Assembly: GCA_003223415.1 (NCBI GenBank)
Contig: QHUY01000046.1
Span: forward strand, 4,856 to 67,883
Source: Gemmatimonadota bacterium
GTDB taxonomy: Bacteria; Gemmatimonadota; Gemmatimonadetes; Gemmatimonadales; GWC2-71-9
Length of the DNA stretch: 63,028 nucleotides
Direction: 5' to 3'
Shown here in pieces: positions 47,802-55,545 of the stretch. The notes under the pieces are model-generated. The model was not told where the DNA came from and did no database searches. It worked only from the letters and a program-made list of their open reading frames with translations. Within the stretch, counting starts at the first letter, position 1. Every line of letters starts with the position of its first letter. The position numbers and the translations under genes were made by a program.

Positions 47802-49126
47802 GTGGGGTCCCCACGGTGGCCATCATCGGCCGCCCCAACGTCGGGAAGTCCACGCTGTTCAACCGGCTGATCGGCCGCCGCGAGGCGATCGTGGACGGCC
47901 GGCCGGGCGTGACGCGGGATCGGAATTTCGCCGCCGCTGACTGGAATGGGCGGCGCTTTTGGCTGGTGGACACGGGGGGCCTCGTGCCCGGCTCCACCGA
48001 TCCCTTGGACCGCGCGATCCGGACCCAGGTGGAAGCGGCGGTGGCCGAGAGCGACGTCGTGCTCTTCCTCGTGGATCTCGGGGCCGGGGTGCATCCCGCC
48101 GACCTCGCGATCGCCGAGTATCTGCGCAAGGCCCAGCGTCCGGTCCTGCTCGTGGTCAACAAGGCCGACCGCCTCCCCGACGAGACCGAGCACCTGGTGT
48201 TCTACGAGCTTGGGCTGGGCGACCCGTTCCCGGTGTCCGCGGCAGTGGGGAAGAGCACTGGGGACCTGCTCGACCGCGTGGTGGAGCGCTTGCCTCCCGC
48301 CGGCGGCGCGGAGAGCGAGCCGGGGATCCACGTGGCGGTCGTGGGTCGGCCCAACGTGGGGAAGTCGAGCCTCGTGAATCGCCTGCTCGGCAAGGAGCGC
48401 GTCGTCGTGGCCGCAGAGCCCGGCACGACGCGCGACGCCATCGACACGCCCTACCTTTACCAGGACCGCCAGCTGGTCTTCATCGATACTGCCGGCCTGC
48501 GCAAGCGCAGCAAGGTGCAGGACGATATCGAGTTCTATTCGACGCTGCGGACCGCGCGCGCCGTCGAGCGCGCGGACGTGTGCGTGCTCGTGGTGGATGC
48601 CGCCGACGGCATGCACACCCAGGACCTGCGCATCGCCACGGAGGCGTGGGACCGCGGCGCCGGGGTGATCGTCGCCGTCAACAAATGGGACCTGATCGAG
48701 GAGAAGGAGACCAACACGGCGGTGCGTGGCGAGCGGGAGCTCAAGGACCGCGCGCCGTTCCTCGCATTCATCCCGTTCCTGTACATCTCCGCGAAGACCG
48801 GCCAGCGCGTCACCAAGCTGCTCGACCTGATCCTCCAGGTTGCCGAAGAGCGGGAGAAGCGCGTGCCCACCGCCGAAGTCAACCGGGTGCTCGAGGCCCT
48901 GGTGGAACGCCAGCAGCCGCCGCAGCCGGTGGGGGAGTCGCTGCGCCTGTTCTATGCCTCCCAGATCGGGACGGCGCCGCCCCGGTTCGCGGTGGTCGCG
49001 AACCGGCCCGAGGCGATCCCGGAGTCGTACACGCGCTACCTGGTCAACGGCTTCCGCGCGGCGTGGGCATTCACGGGGGCGCCGCTCAACATCAAGTTCC
49101 GCCGCCGGCGGCAGGAGCGCCGCTGA
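47798..49126 (+). CDS. der: Ribosome-associated GTPase Der (EngA)
   Basis: Tandem-domain GTPase needed for 50S subunit assembly. 442 residues from GTG 47798, which follows a GAGGGGAGGGGAAGA ribosome site. G domain 1 has GRPNVGKST, DTGG and NKAD. G domain 2 has GRPNVGKSS, DTAG and NKWD. The C-terminal KH-like domain ends in NIKFRRRRQERR. Its start overlaps the DUF512 stop. Confidence 0.96.
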   Translation: MSGVPTVAIIGRPNVGKSTLFNRLIGRREAIVDGRPGVTRDRNFAAADWNGRRFWLVDTGGLVPGSTDPLDRAIRTQVEAAVAESDVVLFLVDLGAGVHPADLAIAEYLRKAQRPVLLVVNKADRLPDETEHLVFYELGLGDPFPVSAAVGKSTGDLLDRVVERLPPAGGAESEPGIHVAVVGRPNVGKSSLVNRLLGKERVVVAAEPGTTRDAIDTPYLYQDRQLVFIDTAGLRKRSKVQDDIEFYSTLRTARAVERADVCVLVVDAADGMHTQDLRIATEAWDRGAGVIVAVNKWDLIEEKETNTAVRGERELKDRAPFLAFIPFLYISAKTGQRVTKLLDLILQVAEEREKRVPTAEVNRVLEALVERQQPPQPVGESLRLFYASQIGTAPPRFAVVANRPEAIPESYTRYLVNGFRAAWAFTGAPLNIKFRRRRQERR

Positions 49127-49731
49127 GCGCCGCGCTGTGGCTCCTGGCCGCCTACCTGCTGGGTGCCACGCCCACGAGCTACATCGCGGGTCGGATCGGC
49201 CGCGGCATCGACCTCCGCGAGCACGGCAGCAAGAACCTGGGGGCCACCAATGTCTACCGCGTGCTCGGCGTGCGGTACGCGATCCCGGTGGGACTCGTGG
49301 ACGTCGCCAAGGGGGCCGCGGCCGTGGCACTCCTCGGCGCCTGGGCGCGCGGCCCGGCGTGGCTCCCCGTGGCACTGGGCGTCGCGGCGGTGCTGGGGCA
49401 CATGTACTCGCCCTACGTGCGGTTCCGGGGTGGGAAGGGGGTCGCCACCGCCGGAGGGATGTTCCTCGCCCTCGCACCGCTCGCCGTGCTCATCGCGCTG
49501 CCGGTGTGGGGTGTAACGCTCTGGCTCTCCGGCTTCGTCTCGCTCAGCTCGATCGTGGCCGTCCTCACGTTCCCGGTGTGGGTGCGGCTGACCGCGCCGG
49601 GCGCGCCCTTCGCCTTTTGGGCGAGTGGCGCGCTCGCTCTGATGATCGTGTTCGCGCACCGCTCGAACATCAAGCGGCTGCTCGCCGGCACCGAGAACCG
49701 GTTCCGGACGCGCAAGGCGGTCGCCTCGTGA
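49123..49731 (+). CDS. plsY: Acyl-phosphate glycerol-3-phosphate acyltransferase PlsY (CTG start)
   Basis: Integral membrane enzyme that makes lysophosphatidic acid from acyl-phosphate. 202 residues with five or more membrane helices. Conserved loops are LLGATPTSYIAGR, HGSKNLGATNVYRVLG and RFRGGKGVATAGG. No ATG, GTG or TTG is available at the N-terminus: the natural first residues LSAALWLLAAYLLG begin at a CTG (49123) that overlaps the der stop and has GGCAGGAG five bases upstream. I therefore annotate a CTG start. It is directly followed by gpsA, which makes its glycerol-3-phosphate substrate. Confidence 0.9.
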   Translation: MSAALWLLAAYLLGATPTSYIAGRIGRGIDLREHGSKNLGATNVYRVLGVRYAIPVGLVDVAKGAAAVALLGAWARGPAWLPVALGVAAVLGHMYSPYVRFRGGKGVATAGGMFLALAPLAVLIALPVWGVTLWLSGFVSLSSIVAVLTFPVWVRLTAPGAPFAFWASGALALMIVFAHRSNIKRLLAGTENRFRTRKAVAS

Positions 49732-50729
49732 CCCGCGTCGCGGTTGTGGGGGGGGGCGCGTGGGGAACCGTCCTCGCGGACCTTCTGACCCGCAAGGGCG
49801 AGGCGGTCACCTTGTGGGCACGTGAGCCCGAAGTTGTGGAGGCCGTCAATCGCGACCACCGCAACCCGTTCTTCCTGCCGGACGCGCCGCTCGCGCCGGC
49901 GGTGCGGGCAACCGGGGACCTCGCCGCCGCCGTCCGGGACGCGGAGGTCGTCGTGTCGGCCGCCCCATCGCACGCCGTGCGCGAGGTGATGACGGAGGCG
50001 GCTCGGGCCGTGACGGGCAAGCCGCTCATCGTGAGCGTGTCGAAGGGGCTCGAGCCCGATCGGTTGGTGACGCTGTCCTGCGTGCTGGACCAAGTCTTCG
50101 GGCCCGCCACGCCGCTCGCGGTGCTCTCGGGGCCGTCGTTCGCGCGGGAGGTCTACCAGCGCCAGCCCACCGCCGTCGTCGTCGCGGCGGCGGACGAGGC
50201 CGTGGCCCGGCGGGTGCAGCAGGTATTCTCCTGCGCCCACTTCCGGGTCTACACGCACACGGACGTCGCGGGCGTGGAGCTCGGGGGCGCGCTCAAGAAC
50301 GTGATCGCCCTCGCCGCGGGCATCCTCGAGGGGCTCGGCCTGGGCCACAACCCCCGGGCCGCGCTGATCACGCGTGGGCTCGCCGAGATCACCCGGCTCG
50401 GGGTCGCGCTCGGCGCGGACCCGCTCACCTTCGCGGGGCTGGCCGGCATGGGCGACCTCATTCTGACGGCCACCGGCGCCCTGTCCCGCAACCGGGGTCT
50501 GGGAGTGGAGCTGGGGCAGGGGAAGACGCTCGAGCAGGCGCAGGCCGGCAAGCAAACAGTCGCCGAAGGCGTCCCGACCGCTCGCGCCGCAGTGGCGTTG
50601 GCGGACCGCCACGATGTCGAGCTGCCCATCACCCGGGAGGTCGCGGCGATCCTGTTCGAAGGGAAAGCCCCCCGCGACGCCATCGCCGCCCTGATGGAGC
50701 GCGACCTCAAAGCGGAGCAGTGGCGGTGA
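49728..50729 (+). CDS. gpsA: Glycerol-3-phosphate dehydrogenase [NAD(P)+]
   Basis: Reduces dihydroxyacetone phosphate to sn-glycerol-3-phosphate for phospholipid synthesis, feeding PlsY. 333 residues. The N-terminal Rossmann motif VVGGGAWGT is encoded in part by a G9 run (49748-49756). The catalytic Lys lies in VELGGALKNVIALAAG. VSVSKGLE, SGPSFAREV and GLAGMGDLILTATG are also present. GTG 49728 overlaps the plsY stop. Confidence 0.95.
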   Translation: MTRVAVVGGGAWGTVLADLLTRKGEAVTLWAREPEVVEAVNRDHRNPFFLPDAPLAPAVRATGDLAAAVRDAEVVVSAAPSHAVREVMTEAARAVTGKPLIVSVSKGLEPDRLVTLSCVLDQVFGPATPLAVLSGPSFAREVYQRQPTAVVVAAADEAVARRVQQVFSCAHFRVYTHTDVAGVELGGALKNVIALAAGILEGLGLGHNPRAALITRGLAEITRLGVALGADPLTFAGLAGMGDLILTATGALSRNRGLGVELGQGKTLEQAQAGKQTVAEGVPTARAAVALADRHDVELPITREVAAILFEGKAPRDAIAALMERDLKAEQWR

Positions 50730-51103
50730 GCGCTCCCCATCCCGTGCAGGAGTTCTTCTCCATCGGCGAGGTCTGCCAGCTCACCGACTTGAAGCCGCAC
50801 GTGCTGCGCTACTGGGAGAGCCAATTCCGGTTCTTGAACCCCGCCAAGAACCGCTCGGGCAACCGCGTCTACCAGCGGCGCGAGATCGAGCTGATCATGC
50901 TCGTCAAGCACCTGCTCTACACGGAGAAGTACACCATCGAGGGGGCGCGGCAGAAGATCGAGCAGTACCGCCGCAGCGGCGAGCTGAAGCCCGAGGCCCG
51001 GCGCGCGCTGGCGACCGAGACGGTGCGCGACCTGCGCGCCGAGTTGAAGGCGGTGCTCGCCATCCTGGAAGGCAGCGCCCCGCCGCATGCCGGACCGCGC
51101 TGA
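50726..51103 (+). CDS. MerR-like transcriptional regulator
   Basis: 125 residues. The winged-helix MerR DNA-binding domain is clear (FFSIGEVCQLTDLKPHVLRYWE, then NRVYQRREIELIMLVKHLL), followed by an amphipathic dimerisation helix. No effector-binding domain follows, as in short MerR proteins found next to der/gpsA-type loci in several phyla. GTG 50726 is chosen because it overlaps the gpsA stop and GGAG lies eight bases upstream. GTG 50720 is possible. Target genes unknown. Confidence 0.85.
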   Translation: MSAPHPVQEFFSIGEVCQLTDLKPHVLRYWESQFRFLNPAKNRSGNRVYQRREIELIMLVKHLLYTEKYTIEGARQKIEQYRRSGELKPEARRALATETVRDLRAELKAVLAILEGSAPPHAGPR

Positions 51104-51781
51104 CGTCCGGATCGCCGTGGTCGTTCCCGCGTTCCAGGCGGCCACGAACGTGGGCGCCGTGGTCGCGCGGACCCTGGCGACGGTGCCGGCGGCGCGGGTG
51201 ATCGTCGTAGACGACGGCTCGACCGACGGTACCGGGTCCGCCGCGTCCGCTGCGGGCGCAACCGTGGTCCGGCACGAGACCAACCTTGGCAAGGGTGCCG
51301 CCCTTCGGACCGGCGTGGCAGAGGCGGCCGCGCGCGGAGCGGGGGGCGGAAGGTGGAGGGGGGGGAGGATCCTCCCGAAGAGATCCCCCGCCTGGTGGCG
51401 CCGGTCGCCGCCGGTCGGGCGGATCTCGTCCTCGGCGCCCGCGAGCGGACTGTCGCCATGCCGTTCGGCCGGCGGCTCACCAACCGGATCTCGGCCGCCC
51501 TCGCCTCCCGCATCGGCGGCCAGCCGATCTCCGACGCCCAAACGGGCTTCCGGGCCTTCACCGGAGAGGTCGCGGCCCTGGTCCGGCCGGCCGAGTCCCA
51601 CTTCGAGTACGAGACCGCGTTTCTGCTGGAGGCGCTGGCGCGCAGGATACGGGTGGCGTCGGTCGCCATCCCGACCGTATACGACGGGGCGCCGAGCCAC
51701 TTTCGGGCGGTCGCCGACACGTGGCGACTGGCGCGCGTGTTCGCGCGCTACGGCCGCACGATCCTGTTCGGCGCCTCATGA
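51087..51781 (+). pseudogene. GT2 glycosyltransferase (dolichyl-phosphate-sugar synthase-like), frame disrupted
   Basis: From ATG 51087 the frame encodes a GT-A N-terminus: IAVVVPAFQAATNVGAVV, VIVVDDGSTDGT and ETNLGKGAALRTGVAEAAARG. It then runs into a G-rich stretch with G6 (51341-51346) and G7 (51358-51364). The remainder of the family (PPEEIPRLVAPVAAGRADLVLGARER, DAQTGFRAFTG, to TGA 51779-51781) continues in another frame. One extra base in the G7 run would rejoin the frames. The expected DxD-containing segment between the halves is replaced by Gly/Arg-rich sequence, so even a restored protein may be inactive. Whether this is real or sequencing error cannot be told here. Confidence 0.8.
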
Positions 51782-52527
51782 AGATCCTGCTCAGCAACGA
51801 CGACGGTATCCTGGCCCGCGGGCTCGCCCTGCTTGGGGAAGTGTGTGCCACGGTCGGACAGGTGACGGTGGTCGCCCCCGACCGGGAGCAAAGCGCGACC
51901 TCCCACTCGCTCACACTGCACCGCCCGCTGCGGTCGACGCGCCGCGTCGACGGATCGTTCCAGGTGGACGGTACGCCAACGGACTGTGTCCTGCTCGCGC
52001 TCGGCGGCTTGATGCCGGAAAAGCCGGACTTCGTGATCTCCGGCATCAACCACGGCCCCAACATGGGCGAGGACGTGCTCTATTCCGGGACAGTCGCGGC
52101 GGCGATGGAAGGCCTGGCGGCCGGCGTCCCGAGCATCGCCGTCTCCTACGGCAGCTTCGATCTCGAGTACTTGGAGAGTCATCGCGATGGCCTGCGGCGT
52201 CTCATCGAGCGGATCGTGCAGCGGAACGACTTTCCCCCCGAGACGCTGCTGAACGTCAACCTCCCGCCGATCGCGGGCGATGAGGTAAAAGGGGCGCGGA
52301 TCACCCATCTGGGGAGCCGCGTCTTCCACGAGGAGATCGCGCGGATGAAGGACCCCTGGGGTCGCGAGATCTACTGGATCGGCGGAGGGCACGTCACCTG
52401 GTCGGGCGGGGCTGATTCGGACTTCCAGGCGGTCCAGGAAGGCTTCGTTTCGGTGACGCCGCTCCACGTCGACCTGACGAACTACAAGCTGATCGAGGTG
52501 GTGCGCTCGTGGAACCTCGGCACGTAG
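51778..52527 (+). CDS. surE: 5'/3'-nucleotidase SurE
   Basis: Metal-dependent phosphatase acting on nucleoside monophosphates. 249 residues. The metal site ILLSNDDGILARGL at the N-terminus, APDREQSATSHSLT and SGINHGPNMGEDVLYSGTVAAAMEG are diagnostic. ATG 51778 overlaps the glycosyltransferase stop. Followed by pcm, a conserved surE-pcm stationary-phase repair pairing in many bacteria. Confidence 0.95.
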   Translation: MKILLSNDDGILARGLALLGEVCATVGQVTVVAPDREQSATSHSLTLHRPLRSTRRVDGSFQVDGTPTDCVLLALGGLMPEKPDFVISGINHGPNMGEDVLYSGTVAAAMEGLAAGVPSIAVSYGSFDLEYLESHRDGLRRLIERIVQRNDFPPETLLNVNLPPIAGDEVKGARITHLGSRVFHEEIARMKDPWGREIYWIGGGHVTWSGGADSDFQAVQEGFVSVTPLHVDLTNYKLIEVVRSWNLGT

Positions 52528-53177
52528 GCCGCGGGACCGACAGCTACGGCGGCTACCGCGTGCGGCTCGCCGAGACGCTGCGCGCGCAAGGGATACGCGA
52601 CCTGGCCTTCCTGAAGGCGTTTGCGGAGACACCGCGTCATCTGTTCGTCCCGGAGGCCGTGCGACACCGGGCTTACGAGGACGCCGCCCTCCCCATCGGC
52701 GCGGGGCAGACGATCTCCCGGCCGTTCACGCAGGCGCGCTACCTCGAGGCGCTGCGCCTCACGGGGCGGGAGAAGGTGCTGGAAGTCGGGACCGGGTCGG
52801 GCTACGAGACCGCCCTGCTCGGCGCCCTGGCCGACCAGGTGTTCAGTGTGGAACGGGTCCTCACCCTCGCGGAGGCGGCCCTGCACGCTCTGCGCGCCGC
52901 CGGGGTGCGGAACGTCTCCGTCCTCGTGGGCGACGGCACGCTGGGATGGAGCGCCTACGCACCCTACGACACGATTCTGGTGTCGGCGGGCGGCCCCGAG
53001 GTCCCGTCGCCGCTGCTCGAGCAGCTCGCTCCGGGCGGTCGTCTGCTGATCCCGCTGGGCGCAAAGGGGGCCCAGGCGCTCACGCTGATCCAACGGACCA
53101 CGGACGGCGTACGGCGAACCTCCCTCGGCGATGCCCGCTTCGTCCCCCTGGTCGGGGAGCACGGCTTCGATGCTTGA
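52509..53177 (+). CDS. pcm: Protein-L-isoaspartate O-methyltransferase
   Basis: Repairs isoaspartyl residues in damaged proteins using S-adenosylmethionine. 222 residues from GTG 52509, overlapping surE by 19 bases. The SAM-binding motif VLEVGTGSGYETALL, the substrate loop GAGQTISRPFTQA and APYDTILVSAGGPEVP are present. The protein matches the family along its length. Confidence 0.94.
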   Translation: MEPRHVGRGTDSYGGYRVRLAETLRAQGIRDLAFLKAFAETPRHLFVPEAVRHRAYEDAALPIGAGQTISRPFTQARYLEALRLTGREKVLEVGTGSGYETALLGALADQVFSVERVLTLAEAALHALRAAGVRNVSVLVGDGTLGWSAYAPYDTILVSAGGPEVPSPLLEQLAPGGRLLIPLGAKGAQALTLIQRTTDGVRRTSLGDARFVPLVGEHGFDA

Positions 53178-53817
53178 GCACCTCATCGCCTGGCTGCTGG
53201 ACCGGTTCCGCGACCTCGGCTATCCCGGGATCGTCGTCCTCATGGCCATCGAGTCGTCGATCCTGCCGCTACCGAGCGAGCTGGTCATGCCGCCAGCGGG
53301 TTACCTCGCGGCCAAGGGTGAGATGGACTTCCTCGTCGCGGTCGCCTGCGGGGTGCTGGGGTCGATTCTCGGGGGGCTGGCGAACTACGGCCTGGCGCAC
53401 TGGCTCGGCCGGGCGTTCGTGCGCCGGCTCGGCCGCTACCTGCTCGTGTCAGAGAAGAGCCTCGACCGCTCCGAGCGCTTCTTCGCCGCTCACGGCGAGA
53501 TCAGCACCTTCATGGCCCGTATGGTCCCCGTCGTGCGGCATCTGATCTCGCTGCCGGCGGGACTGGCCCGGATGCCGCTGCCGCGCTTCGTGCTGTTCAC
53601 CGGCCTCGGCGCTGCGGTCTGGTGCACGATCCTCACCTGGATCGGCTGGTTCATCGGCAAGAAGGAGGACCTACTGCGGAGCGCTCTCGACCAGGAGGCG
53701 CGCCACTACGCTGGCCGGGCCGTGATGATCGTGCTGCCGGTTCTGGCGGCCTTGGGGGCGGCGTACGTCCTTTGGTACCGTCGCCAGGCGTCCCGTCAGT
53801 CTGGACGGAGGGGCTGA
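53170..53817 (+). CDS. DedA-family membrane protein
   Basis: 215 residues, integral inner-membrane protein. Conserved features are ESSILPLPSELVMPPAGYLAAKG near the N-terminus, and FMARMVPVVRHLISLPAGLARM with the essential Arg and Pro residues. Some DedA/VTT proteins recycle undecaprenyl phosphate or phosphatidylethanolamine carriers. Which one applies here is unknown. The upstream ATG at 53131 is inside pcm, so ATG 53170 is used, overlapping pcm by eight bases. Confidence 0.88.
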   Translation: MLEHLIAWLLDRFRDLGYPGIVVLMAIESSILPLPSELVMPPAGYLAAKGEMDFLVAVACGVLGSILGGLANYGLAHWLGRAFVRRLGRYLLVSEKSLDRSERFFAAHGEISTFMARMVPVVRHLISLPAGLARMPLPRFVLFTGLGAAVWCTILTWIGWFIGKKEDLLRSALDQEARHYAGRAVMIVLPVLAALGAAYVLWYRRQASRQSGRRG

Positions 53818-53820
53818 GCG

Positions 53821-54093
53821 ATGGCGCGGGCGCGCTACCTGGTGCGGGGACGGGTGCAAGGGGTAGGGTTCCGCTGGTTTGTCCTGCAGGAAGCGGAGCG
53901 GCTGGGACTGGGAGGAGTCGTACGCAACCTCAGAGACGGTTCGGTGGAGGTCTTGGCCGAGGGGGGCCCGGAGGCGATGGCAGAGCTCGAGCGAACTCTG
54001 CGGTGCGGACCGCGGCTGGCACGAGTCGACGATGTTGAAAAGAGCGACGTTCCACATGATATGAATCTGCCTAAGCCATTTGGAGCCAGTTGA
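53821..54093 (+). CDS. acyP: Acylphosphatase
   Basis: Small enzyme hydrolysing acyl phosphates. 90 residues, the family size. The signature GRVQGVGFRWFV carries the catalytic Arg, and VVRNLRDGSVEVLAEG carries the catalytic Asn. Three bases after the dedA stop. The acyl-phosphate made by the PlsX/PlsY route is a possible substrate, but the physiological role of acylphosphatases is not settled. Confidence 0.93.
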   Translation: MARARYLVRGRVQGVGFRWFVLQEAERLGLGGVVRNLRDGSVEVLAEGGPEAMAELERTLRCGPRLARVDDVEKSDVPHDMNLPKPFGAS

Positions 54094-54110
54094 TTGGACA
54101 AGGATCCTGA

Positions 54111-54647
54111 TTGTCCACTGCCAGAGATTTGACGGCGCTGCGGCGGGCTATACGGGACGTAGCGGACTTTCCCAGACCAGGGATCGTTTTCAAGGACATC
54201 ACCCCGGTGCTGCTCGACCCGAGGCTGTTCGCGAGGGCCGTCGCACTGATGACGCAGCCCTACCGCGCGGCAGGTGTGACGCGGGTCGTGGCGATCGAGT
54301 CCCGAGGGTTCCTGCTGGGGGCCCCGGTTGCGCTCGCGCTCGCAGCCGGCCTGGTGCCGATCCGCAAGCCGGACAAACTGCCGGCGCTGCGGGACCGTGT
54401 GGAATACGCTCTGGAGTACGGCACCGACGCGCTGGAGATGCACCTGGACGCCGTTCAGCGGGGGGACCAGGTCCTGGTGGTGGACGACGTCCTGGCAACG
54501 GGTGGCACCGCAGAGGCGGCTGGCAAGCTCGTGACGAACCGCGGGGCGGAGCTCGTAGGATTCACGTTCTTGATCGAGCTCGAATTCCTGCACGGCCGCC
54601 GGAGGCTGTCGCAGGCGCGGGTCGAGGCCTTGCTGGGCTATACGTAA
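54111..54647 (+). CDS. apt: Adenine phosphoribosyltransferase
   Basis: Purine salvage: adenine plus PRPP gives AMP. 178 residues from a TTG start (54111) with AGGA seven bases upstream. The APRT N-terminal segment DFPRPGIVFKDITP, AIESRGFLLGAPVA and the PRPP loop VLVVDDVLATGGTAEA are present. An 8-residue insertion-free core matches the short bacterial form. Ends 23 bases before tRNA-Arg. Confidence 0.95.
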   Translation: MSTARDLTALRRAIRDVADFPRPGIVFKDITPVLLDPRLFARAVALMTQPYRAAGVTRVVAIESRGFLLGAPVALALAAGLVPIRKPDKLPALRDRVEYALEYGTDALEMHLDAVQRGDQVLVVDDVLATGGTAEAAGKLVTNRGAELVGFTFLIELEFLHGRRRLSQARVEALLGYT

Positions 54648-54670
54648 CCCCTCTACATTACGACGCTTAC

Positions 54671-54744
54671 GCCCCTGTAGCTCAGGTGGATAGAGCAGCG
54701 GTTTCCTAAACCGTTGGCCGGGTGTTCGAGTCACCCCAGGGGCA
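54671..54744 (+). tRNA. tRNA-Arg (CCT)
   Basis: A 74-base cloverleaf. Acceptor GCCCCTG (54671-54677) pairs with CAGGGGC (54737-54743), discriminator A. D stem GCTC, anticodon stem GCGGT/ACCGT (with a G-T pair) and loop TTCCTAA give anticodon CCT. The T arm is GGGTG-TTCGAGT-CACCC. The 3' CCA is not encoded. A promoter-like CTACATTA lies just upstream. Confidence 0.95.
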
Positions 54745-54801
54745 CTGACGGGGGGGGTGGGGGTCGAACAGCAGGCGCGGCTCTTGAGAGGATCGAGCGG
54801 C

Positions 54802-55473
54802 ATGGCGACATCGGTGGGAACAGCGCGGCCGGTTGCGGATGACAGCGACGTGCTCATGCGCGTGATCGCGTGGATCAAGGCGCACAGGCAAGTGTCCCTG
54901 TGGGTCGCCGTGATCCTCGTGGTGGGTGGCGGGCTGGTGTGGTGGAACGCGCTTTCCACCAAGCAGAGCGAGCAGAATGCCGGCCGGGCTCTGGTTTCGG
55001 CGCGTCTCGCCTTCGAGTCCCGAAACTTTCCACTCGCCTCGAGCGAGCTGGCACGCATCGTTGAGAACTACTCGGGCACGCACGCGGCGCAGGAGGCGAA
55101 CCTGCTGCTCGCTCAAGTGCGCCTCGCACAGGGGCAGAACCAATCAGCGATCGAGCTGCTACGTCGGTTTGCGCCCGACGCGAGCCGGGACTTCCGCGCC
55201 CAGGCCTATGGGCTGCTGGGGGCGGCCTACGAGAACGTCGCTCATCCGCGAGAAGCGGCGGACGCTTACGAAAAGGCGGCTGAGGCGGCTCGGATGCCGT
55301 TCCTGAGGGCGCAATTCCTCTCCGACGCCGGACGCGCCTGGTCGGCGGCGGGGGATACGGCCAAGGCGGTCGCCGCCTACCAGGAGATTGTCACCAAGCT
55401 CGATTCCACCAGCACCGTGGTCGAGGCGAAGGTGCGCCTGGGCGAGCTGACTCGGGGAGCTATTGTGAAGTGA
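54802..55473 (+). CDS. Membrane-anchored TPR protein, YfgM-like
   Basis: 223 residues from ATG 54802. A cytoplasmic N-terminus leads into one membrane helix (about 31-52: VSLWVAVILVVGGGLVWW), then four TPR units in the periplasm (AAQEANLLLAQVRLAQGQNQ, AQAYGLLGAAYENV, AVAAYQEIVTKL). YfgM of E. coli has the same layout and works with periplasmic chaperones and the Sec translocon. Similarity is architectural. An ATG at 54757 would add 15 residues of non-conserved sequence. Last + strand gene before the dif-like site. Confidence 0.75.
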   Translation: MATSVGTARPVADDSDVLMRVIAWIKAHRQVSLWVAVILVVGGGLVWWNALSTKQSEQNAGRALVSARLAFESRNFPLASSELARIVENYSGTHAAQEANLLLAQVRLAQGQNQSAIELLRRFAPDASRDFRAQAYGLLGAAYENVAHPREAADAYEKAAEAARMPFLRAQFLSDAGRAWSAAGDTAKAVAAYQEIVTKLDSTSTVVEAKVRLGELTRGAIVK

Positions 55474-55488
55474 GACGGGCCAGGATCA

Positions 55489-55516
55489 GCTTCGTATAAT
55501 AGATGTTATGTTAAGC
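55489..55516. other. dif: dif-like XerCD recombination site (chromosome dimer resolution)
   Basis: 28 bases with an 11-6-11 layout: GCTTCGTATAA (55489-55499), central TAGATG (55500-55505) and TTATGTTAAGC (55506-55516). The right arm matches the E. coli XerD arm TTATGTTAAAT at nine of eleven positions, and the left arm matches at seven of eleven. Agreement with the B. subtilis dif is similar overall. The arms are inverted with eight of eleven matches. It sits in the 72-base gap between convergent genes, where coding strand switches from + to -. No XerC or XerD gene is in the window. Confidence 0.8.
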
Positions 55517-55545
55517 TGCTCTGTGGTGGAATGTGGACAACCACT

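Noticed and set aside
55489-55516. loxP-like site
   Set aside because: The left half (CTTCGTATAAT) resembles loxP, but the right arm is XerD-like, the centre is 6 bp and the arms are 11 bp, all fitting dif better.
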